The position numbers and the translations under genes were made by a program. 34,370 bases of DNA, from positions 1 to 34,370 of the forward strand of contig NZ_BMOL01000025.1 of the NCBI RefSeq assembly GCF_014647055.1, read 5' to 3'. Positions 23,228 through 31,018 of this stretch are shown in pieces (position 1 is the first letter of the stretch; each line of letters opens with the position of its first letter). The notes beneath the pieces are model-generated. The model ran no database searches. It was not told the DNA's origin and saw nothing but the letters and a program-made list of their open reading frames with translations. This stretch comes from Deinococcus aerolatus. Its GTDB lineage: Bacteria; Deinococcota; Deinococci; Deinococcales; Deinococcaceae.

Positions 23228-26182
23228 ATGACGACAGACACCACAGAAAAAGGCCTGGAGAACATCATCGTCGCCTCTCTCACCGGGAATGGCTGGCTGC
23301 CCGGCCGCCCGCAGGACTACGAACGTGAGTACGCCGTGGACCTCGCGCAGTTCACCGCCTTTCTGGAGGCCACGCAGCCTGCACTGGTGGACGCCTTCGA
23401 CCTGAAGAACGCCTCGCCCACCCGCCTCAAGTTCCTGTCACGCCTGCAGGGCGAGATCACCAGACGCGGTGTGGTGGACGTGTTGCGCAAGGGCGTGCAC
23501 CACGGTGCCCACCACCTGGACCTCTTTTACGGCACGCCCACGCCTGGCAATGTGAAGGCGGCCGCCCTGAACACCCAGAACCGCTTCAGCGTGACCCGGC
23601 AACTGCGCTACAGCCGCGACGAGACCGCGCTGGCGCTGGACCTGGGGCTGTTCATCAACGGGCTGCCGGTGGCCACGGCGGAACTCAAGAACAGCCTGAC
23701 CCGGCAGACGGTGGCCGACGCCGTGGAGCAGTACCGGCGGGACCGTGACCCGCGGGAGCCGCTGTTCATCATGGGACGCTGCGTGGCCCACTTCGCCGTG
23801 GACGACGCCGAAGTCCGCTTCTGCACCGGGCTGCAGGGCAAGGCGTCGTGGTTCCTGCCGTTCAACCAGGGCTGGAACGACGGGGCCGGCAACCCGCCCA
23901 ACCCGCACGGCCTGAGGACCGCGTACTTCTGGGAAGAGGTGCTGCGCCCGGCCAGCCTGACCAACATCCTGGAGAACTACGCCCAGATCATCGCCCCGGA
24001 ACACCCGAAGACCAGGAAGAAAAAGCGTCAGCAGATCTTTCCCCGTTATCAGCAGCTGGACGTGGTGCGGAGGCTGCTGGCCCATGCGGGGGAGCACGGT
24101 GTCGGGCAGCGCTACCTGATTCAACATTCGGCGGGCAGCGGAAAATCGAATTCGATTGCGTGGCTCGCCTACCAGCTGGTCGGGCTGGAGCGCGGGGGCC
24201 AGCCGGTCTTCGATTCGGTGGTGGTGGTGACCGACCGCCGCATCCTCGACAAGCAGATCCGGGACACCATCGGCCACTTTGCCCAGGTCGGCGCCACCGT
24301 CGGGCACGCGGAACATTCCGGCGACCTGCGGACGTTCCTGCAGGGCGGCAAGAAGATCATCATCACCACCGTCCAGAAATTCCCCTTCATCCTGGACGAG
24401 ATTGGACTCGAGGCCGGCCGGCGCTTCGCCATTGTGATCGACGAGGCGCACTCCAGCCAGAGCGGGCGCAGCGCCGCGGCCATGAACCAGGCCATGGCGG
24501 GAGACGACGGCGAGGAACACGATCCCGAGGATCTGATCAACGACACGCTGGAACGGCGCATACAGACCCGCAAGATGCTGACCAACGCCTCGTATTTCGC
24601 GTTCACGGCCACGCCGAAGAACAAGACGCTGGAGACCTTCGGCGTGCCGTTTCACGAGGACGGCAAGGTCAAGCACCGGCCATTCCACGTCTACTCGATG
24701 AAGCAGGCCATCCAGGAGGGCTTTATCCAGGACGTCCTGCAGAATTTCACGCCGGTGGAAAGCTACTACCGTCTGATGAAGACGGTGGAAGCGGATCCCG
24801 AATTCGACACGAAAAAGGCACAGAAGAAGCTGCGCCGGTATGTGGAGGGCCACGAACACGCCATCCGGATCAAGGCGGAAATCATGGTGGATCATTTCCA
24901 CGAGCAGGTGATCGCCCTGCGCAAACTGGGCGGCGAGGCGCGCGCCATGGTCGTCACCGGCAGCATCCAGCAGGCCATCGACTATTTTCATGCCATCCAG
25001 ACCTACCTGGCAGAACGCAAAAGTTCTTACCGGGCCATCGTCGCCTTCTCCGGGGAACCGGAATACAAGGGCGTCAAGGTCACGGAAGCGGGTCTCAACG
25101 GCTTTCCCTCCAACGACATCGCCGAGAAGATTCAGGAAGACCCCTACCGCTTCCTGGTCTGCGCCGACAAGTTCCAGACCGGCTACGACGAGCCGCTGCT
25201 GCACACCATGTACGTGGACAAGCCGCTGTCGGGCATCAAGGCGGTGCAGACCCTCTCCCGCCTGAACCGGGCCCACCCGAAAAAGCACGACGTGTTCGTG
25301 CTGGACTTTCAGAACAGCACGGACGGCATCCGCAAGTCCTTTGAGGACTACTACCGCACCACGGTGCTGAGCGACGAGACCGACCCCAACAAGTTGCACG
25401 ACCTGAAGGCCGATCTCGATGGCCACCAGGTCTACGCCCAGGCCGATGTCGACACCCTGGTGGAGCTGTACCTGAACGGCGCCGCGCGCGACCGGCTCGA
25501 TCCCATCCTCGACGCGTGCACCGCCTCCTACAACGATCTCGATGAAGACGGGCAGGTGGACTTCAAGGGCAAGGCGAAGGCCTTTGTGCGCACCTACAGC
25601 TTCCTGGCGGCCCTGCTGCCCTACACCACGCCGGGCTGGGAGAAGCTGTCCATTTTTCTGAACTTCCTGATTCCCAAGTTGCCCGCGCCGAAGGAAGAGG
25701 ACCTGGCACGCGGCATTCTCGAGACCATCGACATGGACAGCTACCGCGTGGAAAGGAAGGCGGCCGTGCAGGTCCAGCTGAAAGACGCGGACGCGGAGCT
25801 TGGTCCTGTACCGGTTGAGGGGGGCGGCCACCTGAGCGAACCGGAACTGGACCGGCTTTCGAACATCGTCAAGGCCTTTAATGACCAGTTCGGGAACATT
25901 CCCTGGACCGATGCCGACCGCCTGCGCAAGCTGATCACCGAGGAGATTCCCGTGATGATGGCGGCCGACGTTCCTTACCAGAACGCCCTGAAAAACTCGG
26001 ACCGGCAGAACGCGCGGATTGAGCACGACCGGGCGCTGCGGCGGGTGCTGGTCGGTCTGATGAAGGACCACACCGAACTGTTCAAGCAATACGCGGACAA
26101 CGCCGATTTTAAGCGGTTTGTCCAGAACACCGTGTTCGACCTGACCTCCACAGGGAGCGAGATGGGGCCGCCGCGCCGTTGA
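23228..26182 (+). CDS. hsdR: Type I restriction endonuclease motor subunit
   Basis: The 984-residue protein cuts DNA after ATP-driven translocation. The N-terminal PD-(D/E)xK nuclease is seen in ALALDLGLFINGLPVATAEL followed by KNS. The helicase motor has Walker A QHSAGSGKSNSIAW (about 298-311), VVVVTDRRILDKQI, the DEAH box FAIVIDEAHSSQSG (about 400-413), FAFTATPKNKT, and the late FQTGYDEPLLHTMYVDKPLS and TLSRLNRAHP motifs. A long C-terminal helical domain binds the HsdM/HsdS core. ATG 23228 is preferred over the in-frame ATGs at 23198 and 23201 because GGAGACACC precedes it. It lies 245 nt after hsdS, the gap being filled by the decayed fragment and repeats. All key residues are present. Confidence 0.95.
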   Translation: MTTDTTEKGLENIIVASLTGNGWLPGRPQDYEREYAVDLAQFTAFLEATQPALVDAFDLKNASPTRLKFLSRLQGEITRRGVVDVLRKGVHHGAHHLDLFYGTPTPGNVKAAALNTQNRFSVTRQLRYSRDETALALDLGLFINGLPVATAELKNSLTRQTVADAVEQYRRDRDPREPLFIMGRCVAHFAVDDAEVRFCTGLQGKASWFLPFNQGWNDGAGNPPNPHGLRTAYFWEEVLRPASLTNILENYAQIIAPEHPKTRKKKRQQIFPRYQQLDVVRRLLAHAGEHGVGQRYLIQHSAGSGKSNSIAWLAYQLVGLERGGQPVFDSVVVVTDRRILDKQIRDTIGHFAQVGATVGHAEHSGDLRTFLQGGKKIIITTVQKFPFILDEIGLEAGRRFAIVIDEAHSSQSGRSAAAMNQAMAGDDGEEHDPEDLINDTLERRIQTRKMLTNASYFAFTATPKNKTLETFGVPFHEDGKVKHRPFHVYSMKQAIQEGFIQDVLQNFTPVESYYRLMKTVEADPEFDTKKAQKKLRRYVEGHEHAIRIKAEIMVDHFHEQVIALRKLGGEARAMVVTGSIQQAIDYFHAIQTYLAERKSSYRAIVAFSGEPEYKGVKVTEAGLNGFPSNDIAEKIQEDPYRFLVCADKFQTGYDEPLLHTMYVDKPLSGIKAVQTLSRLNRAHPKKHDVFVLDFQNSTDGIRKSFEDYYRTTVLSDETDPNKLHDLKADLDGHQVYAQADVDTLVELYLNGAARDRLDPILDACTASYNDLDEDGQVDFKGKAKAFVRTYSFLAALLPYTTPGWEKLSIFLNFLIPKLPAPKEEDLARGILETIDMDSYRVERKAAVQVQLKDADAELGPVPVEGGGHLSEPELDRLSNIVKAFNDQFGNIPWTDADRLRKLITEEIPVMMAADVPYQNALKNSDRQNARIEHDRALRRVLVGLMKDHTELFKQYADNADFKRFVQNTVFDLTSTGSEMGPPRR

Positions 26183-26268
26183 CGACTGGTGCGGTGAGAC
26201 CGCTGCTTCAGCACGCCCTCGCTGGGGGCGCAGTTGTCCAGGGACACCATGGAGACATTCACGCCTCT

Positions 26269-26297
26269 CCTGTGTCGACCATCATCGGTGGGACAGG
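26269..26297. repeat. 29-bp dyad site, copy 1
   Basis: CCTGT...ACC-N6-GGT...ACAGG dyad. It matches the site at 28919-28947 in 25 of 29 positions, in the same orientation, and lies 83 nt before the MbcA-like gene. It could be that gene's operator or one end of a mobile cassette. Confidence 0.65.
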
Positions 26298-26379
26298 CCT
26301 GGCCAGGCAGACGGACTTCGCTCCACTGACCTACAAAATCTCCGTTATTCTGGCCATACGAGTCCTGGAGGCGAGCCTG

Positions 26380-26850
26380 ATGCTGCGTACAGCGAATTCA
26401 GCGAGGAAGTCGATGCTGACCCGGCCGGTGACGGCCCGGCGCCTGGCGCGCGGACTGCCGGCGGGCATTCGAATGCTGCAGACGCTGGGACTGACCCGCG
26501 AGGAACAGGCATCGCTGCTCGGTATGACCACCCGCAACCTGCTGCGGGCCGGAAGCGGGCAGATCCCCGAACTCACCCAGGACCAGTTGACCCGGCTGAG
26601 CCTGGTGGTTGGCATCGACAAGGCCCTGCGTCTGCTGTACGACGACGTCACGGTCGCTGGCTGGGCCCGGCGTGCCAACGGCCGTCACCCTTTTGACGGC
26701 CACACGCCGCTGGACTTCATGCGTCAGGGCGGGATTCCGGCAATGTACGAGACGCGTCGACTGCTCGATTCGGACCGCGGCGGGCTCTTCTCGGTCAGTC
26801 CGGAGGCGCACGAGGCCGCCTCGAACGTCGAGACGGTGATCGAGCTCTAA
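26380..26850 (+). CDS. MbcA/ParS/Xre-family antitoxin-like protein (orphan)
   Basis: The 156-residue protein has an Xre-like N-terminal helix-turn-helix (GLTREEQASLLGMTTRNLLR) and a C-terminal MbcA/ParS/Xre antitoxin domain (DKALRLLYDDVTVAGWARRA, HPFDGHTPLDFMRQGG). The HPFDGxTPLDFM element is the family hallmark and normally contacts the active site of a RES-domain NAD-degrading toxin. ATG 26380 is chosen for its GGAGGCGAG SD; the longer in-frame start at 26179 has none. No RES toxin gene follows or precedes it, so it is either an orphan, a repressor used in another role, or the survivor of a lost pair. Confidence 0.85.
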   Translation: MLRTANSARKSMLTRPVTARRLARGLPAGIRMLQTLGLTREEQASLLGMTTRNLLRAGSGQIPELTQDQLTRLSLVVGIDKALRLLYDDVTVAGWARRANGRHPFDGHTPLDFMRQGGIPAMYETRRLLDSDRGGLFSVSPEAHEAASNVETVIEL

Positions 26851-27230
26851 AAGCTCCAGCACCGCGCAGGGCCCATCCGTCAGGGCACCAGCACGCTGCG
26901 CAGCGGGGGCTCACTTCAGTCAGCTCTTCGGGCCAGGTGACGCGCTCGCCTTCAGAATCGTTCCAGCGCCGTTCCATACGGCGCGCACACCAAAGCCGTG
27001 GGACGGCTCACCACCGGCTGCCCATCAACCGCCAGACCCAGGGTTCGCGGTTGCAACGCACACACCAACAAATCAGGGCAGCCGACGTGCACGCAGGTGA
27101 ACACCCGCAGCGCTGGACGTGAGTTCCTTCCCAACATTCAGGCGCACGGTGACCGCCGCTTGGGCAAATGTGCATGAGGACAAAATACGTCGGCGAGGGA
27201 GGGTGCGGGGAGGAACTTGTGTACTAGAAC
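26851..27230. other. About 380 bp without a supported gene
   Basis: This is where a RES-type toxin would be expected after the antitoxin, but no RES-like frame is seen on either strand. Short reverse-strand frames (26952-27137 and 26795-26977) have ambiguous composition and no ribosome-binding site. A small GCTGCGCAGC palindrome lies near 26894. I report no gene. Confidence 0.5.
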
Positions 27231-27893
27231 ATGGATCGGCGAACACTCAGCCCCTTTCGGAGGAACCTGACCTTGACCAACCCGCCTCCTTCTTCCACGC
27301 CCAGCAAGGCCCGGACCTCGCTGGCTGCGCAGATTCTTTCTGGATATCCCGGCGCCATTGCGTTGGGCCGCATCATCCATGGCCGTCCTGTCCCCTCCCG
27401 TGAGCAGGTTCTGGCCCTTCATGCGCTGTTCGGCTTGCTTCCACAGACGGTTGTCCTGGACATCGACACCGATGCGATGCAGCTCCGGCTCACCGGCGCG
27501 CCCGCTGATGCCCTCACCATGCCGTGCCTGCGCCAGGCCCTTGATGCCCTGTTGCCCGGATCACCGCATCTGCCGTGGGCCTGCCAGGTGCTCGGCCCCT
27601 GGACCCTCTGCCACCGCTCCAACGCCGAGAGCGTCGCGCGCCTGGAAAAGGCCGAGGTCTGGGAGCTGGCCCCCATGGCGTTGGCCCGTGTCCGGGAACA
27701 CAACCTGGAGGCGGATCTGAACCGCCCTTTTTTCCAGCTGGATCTCGGGCCCTGGGCGGCAGCGACCACCAGTTGGACCGAAGCGCACCGCTCGCTGCAG
27801 TCTCTCGCCTGTTTTATGAACAGCAATGGCCTGCTCGGTGCCATGCACTGGTTGGCCAACGATGGCGCACGCCGAGAGCAGGCCAACTCCTGA
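27231..27893 (+). CDS. Unrecognised protein (220 aa)
   Basis: I do not recognise the family. The frame is open over 220 codons with normal composition. The N-terminal part (SKARTSLAAQILSGYPGAIA, LGRIIHGRPVPSREQVLALH, ALFGLLPQ) has an HTH-like feel, and the rest is alpha/beta with Trp-rich segments (HLPWACQVLGPWTLC). ATG 27231 has only a weak SD. TTG 27273, preceded by CGGAGGAACC, is a real alternative start, giving 206 residues. It is followed at about 58 nt by another unknown gene on the same strand. It lies between the two 29-bp dyad sites, so these genes may be a cassette. Confidence 0.68.
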   Translation: MDRRTLSPFRRNLTLTNPPPSSTPSKARTSLAAQILSGYPGAIALGRIIHGRPVPSREQVLALHALFGLLPQTVVLDIDTDAMQLRLTGAPADALTMPCLRQALDALLPGSPHLPWACQVLGPWTLCHRSNAESVARLEKAEVWELAPMALARVREHNLEADLNRPFFQLDLGPWAAATTSWTEAHRSLQSLACFMNSNGLLGAMHWLANDGARREQANS

Positions 27894-27951
27894 CGCCCCT
27901 CGCCCTGGGCGAGTCAACGGAGCCCAGCCTTTTCAAAACGAGGACGATCCC

Positions 27952-28419
27952 GTGAAGACAGAACATCTCCAAATCAACCTCCCGGTTCAGGCGGATTCTC
28001 ACATCGAGAGGCTGATGCGCTGGGTCGCTGACCCTGCAGACCTCAATGCGCTCGTTTGCGACTCGCTCGCCGTGTTCGTGATACATGCGGAGCGCGCGGC
28101 TCAACGGCTCTGCCTGACTGAACCGGAGGTGGGCGCGCTGCTTTCCACGGTGAGGGACTTGACCATCGACCCGGAATCGGCCCAGTTCCTGCCAATGGTT
28201 CTGAAGGACGCACTGGAATTCGGCCTGGCCGACGAGTGGAACATTGATGGCATCAGCCTGCTGTGGCGGCTCCAGGCCCTGCATTCTTTCGAAGCGACAG
28301 CGCTGGCCATGACCCTTAAGGCCGCGTGGACTATCAGAACGCGGTATGGAGGCGACGCGATGAAGGCGGCGCATTTCCTGGGTCTGCTGCCCCCCAAGGC
28401 CACTATCCATCCCATGTAA
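27952..28419 (+). CDS. Unrecognised helical protein (155 aa)
   Basis: Start GTG 27952 is chosen because GAGGACGATCCC precedes it. The protein is mostly helical: SHIERLMRWVADPADLNALV, CDSLAVFVIHAERAAQRLCL, FLPMVLKDALEFGLADEWNI and ALAMTLKAAWTIRTRYGGDA. No catalytic motif, signal peptide or membrane segment is seen. It sits between two other unknown genes on the same strand and within the dyad-bracketed block. Function unknown. Confidence 0.7.
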   Translation: MKTEHLQINLPVQADSHIERLMRWVADPADLNALVCDSLAVFVIHAERAAQRLCLTEPEVGALLSTVRDLTIDPESAQFLPMVLKDALEFGLADEWNIDGISLLWRLQALHSFEATALAMTLKAAWTIRTRYGGDAMKAAHFLGLLPPKATIHPM

Positions 28420-28492
28420 GCATGAGCCAGCCACTTCATCCACCAGTCAACCCGAAAGAGCAGCAGTCCCACAGGGAGGCATAACCGCACCC

Positions 28493-28861
28493 ATGACCGA
28501 GCCCAACCGTCCGATGCCCAGCTTTCGCGACAGCGACTTCCAGGAGTTTCAAGAGGGTCACATCACCGAGGTGCTGGCGCTCCCCAGAGATCAGCGTTAC
28601 CAGCGCGCCTATGCCCTCATGGGCAAGGACCGCCGCGTCGCCAGCTACCATGCCGGTTACGAGGCCGGCCTCGCTGCCTGCGTGCCCCTGCCCCTCCAGG
28701 CCCGCTTCGCTTCGGGGCAGCGCGCAATAGACACGCTGCAGCGCCTGCAAGCGCTCAGGTACGAGAACCGACACGCGCTCTCCGACGATGACCTCCTTGA
28801 TGACCTGGCACGCGCTTATGGTTCGTATGACGGACACTGGTACATGCTGCCGGAACCCTGA
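28493..28861 (+). CDS. Unrecognised small acidic protein (122 aa)
   Basis: A soluble protein beginning RPMPSFRDSDFQEFQEGH, with YHAGYEAGLAACVPLPLQAR in the middle and the acidic end SDDDLLDDLARAYGSYDGHW. AGGGAGG lies about 16 nt before ATG 28493, somewhat far. It is the last of three unknown forward genes. It ends 58 nt before the second dyad site and faces the reverse-strand primase gene. I do not recognise it. Confidence 0.68.
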   Translation: MTEPNRPMPSFRDSDFQEFQEGHITEVLALPRDQRYQRAYALMGKDRRVASYHAGYEAGLAACVPLPLQARFASGQRAIDTLQRLQALRYENRHALSDDDLLDDLARAYGSYDGHWYMLPEP

Positions 28862-28918
28862 GCAGGAGCGGCATCGCAGGAGCAATTGCGGCATGCGTCA
28901 AGTTCATTTCCAGCCCCC

Positions 28919-28947
28919 CCTGTGCCCAACATCATCGGTGTGACAGG
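28919..28947. repeat. 29-bp dyad site, copy 2
   Basis: Matches copy 1 at 26269-26297 in 25 of 29 positions. It lies in the 91-nt gap between the convergent genes 28493-28861 and 28953-29831, just 6 bases past the latter's stop. It may also contribute to transcription stop. Confidence 0.65.
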
Positions 28948-28952
28948 AACGA

Positions 28953-29831
28953 TCAGCCCGCCGGACTGCGCCACACAGGCCCGCCGAGGTCGAGTGCGCG
29001 CCGGATGGTGCGCTCCAGGTAATCCCCACGTTCCCATTTTTCGCGGCGCAGCGCCGTCCCTTCTAGCAGGCGGCGCAGCTGCTCAGGATCTGGAACCCAG
29101 AACCTGAGCATGCGCACCGCCGCGAAATCGCCCTCACTGGCAGTGGGATAGCCCGCTCCGGCCCAGTCGCCGAACTCGAGAAGTTGTCGCGCGCGGGGGC
29201 CGTTTGCAGCTGTATAGAGCCGCTGCAGCACCGCGCGGTCTGTCAGCGTGGCCCCCTCTCCCTGGGGCGAACGCGGAGCTGACGCCACCTCCAGCCGATC
29301 CAGTACGGCGCTGAGTGTGCCCAGCGCACGGCCCCGCCCACCCAGAACTTCGCCGGTCACGGTCACGAACCCGCTCCCCAGCACTTCGATGCCTGCCTGC
29401 CGCCGGTTGCGCGGGAGACTGCCACGCAACCACAGATGTGTTCCGCCGCCCGGCGACCGCTCCGCATAGCCCGGCAGCGTCGACAGCAGGGCCTGCGCCC
29501 CCGTCGTGAGGGGCAGATCCACATCCAGGGCCGCCAGCCCGAGCCCGGGGGACAGCGCCACACCCACCCCGCCAGCGCTGTGCTGGCGGGCGAGATGATG
29601 TGCCTCAGGCAACGTGAGGCCAGCGCCGCGGCAGTCGATCGGACGCAGACTGCCGGCCCTGGGCAGCGCGGGCACTTTGCTGGTCTTTCCATTGGCCCGG
29701 GGCAGCGCCAGCCACGGCAGCCAAGTCGCCAGCACGACGAGCTCGGGCGGCAGCGTGACCTGCAGATGATCCAGCCGGCGCAGCCCAGGAGGGCAAAGCG
29801 CTTTGCCCTCCTGGTCCAGCGCAATGGTCAT
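28953..29831 (-). CDS. Archaeo-eukaryotic-type primase (PrimPol/NrS-1-like), stand-alone
   Basis: The 292-residue protein shows the three AEP primase motifs: ALDVD (D103, D105), SPGGGTH (126-132), and IEVLGSGFVTVTGEV (148-162). An N-terminal WLALPRANGKTSKVPALP segment is typical of phage and plasmid PrimPol proteins. After the catalytic core comes a helical domain (VLQRLYTAANGPRARQLLEF, ERGDYLERTIRRALDLGG), and there is no helicase domain. It could synthesise primers or short DNA on single-stranded templates. Its ATG overlaps the stop of the TnpB-like nuclease gene (ATGA), so the two are translationally coupled. It differs from the larger primase-helicase at 10737, so the element has two unrelated-subtype primases. 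Confidence 0.82.
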   Translation of the reverse strand: MTIALDQEGKALCPPGLRRLDHLQVTLPPELVVLATWLPWLALPRANGKTSKVPALPRAGSLRPIDCRGAGLTLPEAHHLARQHSAGGVGVALSPGLGLAALDVDLPLTTGAQALLSTLPGYAERSPGGGTHLWLRGSLPRNRRQAGIEVLGSGFVTVTGEVLGGRGRALGTLSAVLDRLEVASAPRSPQGEGATLTDRAVLQRLYTAANGPRARQLLEFGDWAGAGYPTASEGDFAAVRMLRFWVPDPEQLRRLLEGTALRREKWERGDYLERTIRRALDLGGPVWRSPAG

Positions 29832-30916
29832 GGCACACCCGCGGCCGCGCGAGCTCGGAGTTGCTGGGCGCGCAGCAGTTCCCCCCGATACCGGCGGACC
29901 AGATTTCTCGCTGCGTTGAGGTGTGCATCCAGGGCATGGCCGCGGGGGCACGTGAATACGCGTCCCCGCCGGGTGCCCCGGGTGGCTCCCGGGCACTGGC
30001 TACACAGTTGGCTGGTAAACGCGGCGGGAACCCGCACCACGCGAATGCCGCGGGCGTGGGCGCGCTGCGGAAGCCATGATTGGTGCCAGTCCGCCACCGC
30101 GTGACGACGGGCCGCATTGGGAAAGTTGTTCCGGAACCCGCCGTAATCGAGCTGCTCCAGCACCAGTGTGCCGGCCTCGGCCAGCACCGGCACCATCAGC
30201 GCTTCCAGCGCCGCGCGCGCTGCGGTGTAGTTGAGGATCCGCGCGAGCGCCTGGACCTCAGCCGACTCGCCAGCGGGCACAGTCGGCTGGGCGATGTCCC
30301 AGGTCGTTTCGTGCCGCTGGCCCCAGGCCGCCGTCGCCAGGGGACGCAGCCCGATATCCACGCCGATCACGCCGTGTCCTGCGGGCGTGGACCCACTGGG
30401 AGCCTGCCCGTACAGCACCACAAACCATTCTTTTCCCCGCAACACCAGGCGGGTCCGGTCTCGGAGCCACGTGGTTGGCACCCAGATATCGTCGATCAGG
30501 TCCACGGCCGTCGAGGGTTGACGGCCCTGGGCGGCTGCCGCGCGCACCCCGGCCAGCCAGGCCGCCTCTTCCGCCTGGGTCATCGGCGCCAGCAGCGCGG
30601 TCATCAGCGGCTTGATGTCCGGGTACTGGGAGTAGCCGTTCGATGCCGTAATGATCGAGCAATATTCTTGTTCAGGCAGGCGGTAGAAATCGCCGCTGAT
30701 GGTGAGGTCGCCCAGTTGAAGCTGGCGGTCATGCACCAGCGTCTGGGCGCTCAGCAGCGCGCTGACCGGGCGGTAGACCTGCCCCTTTTGCATGACCCGC
30801 AGCTGCTCGTCGCTGGGCTGCAGCTGGCGCTGCGCAACCGCCTGGCGCAGGTACGGATACGCGCTTCTGGCTACGGGCAGGACGTGGTAGGTGATGTTTC
30901 TGTTCTTTAGGCTCAT
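29828..30916 (-). CDS. TnpB-like RuvC nuclease (Cas12-type catalytic core)
   Basis: The 362-residue protein has the complete RuvC triad of the TnpB/Cas12 group: D187 (GVIGVDIGLRPLA), E254 (LVLEQLDYGGF) and D330 (GHALDAHLNAARNL). The zinc ribbon lies in between, with CSQC (305-308), C323 and H327; the usual fourth Cys is replaced by the C-P-R-G-H form. The C-terminal NAARN element is classic. The first 180 residues lack the obvious TnpB N-terminal pattern and are divergent. No tnpA transposase and no IS200/IS605 end is seen around it, so it looks domesticated rather than part of a simple insertion sequence. It is coupled to the primase gene by ATGA. RNA-guided cutting is known for TnpB; whether this one uses a guide is unknown. 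The start has GGAGG-like bases before ATG 30916. Confidence 0.83.
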   Translation of the reverse strand: MSLKNRNITYHVLPVARSAYPYLRQAVAQRQLQPSDEQLRVMQKGQVYRPVSALLSAQTLVHDRQLQLGDLTISGDFYRLPEQEYCSIITASNGYSQYPDIKPLMTALLAPMTQAEEAAWLAGVRAAAAQGRQPSTAVDLIDDIWVPTTWLRDRTRLVLRGKEWFVVLYGQAPSGSTPAGHGVIGVDIGLRPLATAAWGQRHETTWDIAQPTVPAGESAEVQALARILNYTAARAALEALMVPVLAEAGTLVLEQLDYGGFRNNFPNAARRHAVADWHQSWLPQRAHARGIRVVRVPAAFTSQLCSQCPGATRGTRRGRVFTCPRGHALDAHLNAARNLVRRYRGELLRAQQLRARAAAGVP

Positions 30917-31007
30917 TCGGCCTCCTTGCCGCCGGGGCTGTCATGTTCTTTTCTCCCTTTGGCGCAGGAACAAAATCCTCTGTCCGGGTGACCCTGCTCC
31001 CCCTGGT

Positions 31008-31013
31008 TACGGT
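31008..31013 (+). promoter_or_regulatory. Leaderless-type -10 box before the winged-helix gene
   Basis: TACGGT followed by 5 nt and then ATG 31019. The 102-nt gap to the divergent TnpB-like gene must also hold that gene's promoter; I do not see a clear one. GAGG directly before the ATG is too close to be a normal SD. Confidence 0.4.
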
Positions 31014-31018
31014 GAGGT

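Noticed and set aside
23438..26089. An 883-codon reverse open frame opposite hsdR
   Set aside because: Antisense shadow of hsdR, which carries all helicase motifs; the reverse product is Val/His/Gly-rich without motifs.
29828..30916. Ordinary IS200/IS605 insertion sequence
   Set aside because: No tnpA gene, no recognisable subterminal hairpin ends, and the 3' end of the gene overlaps another coding gene rather than an element end.
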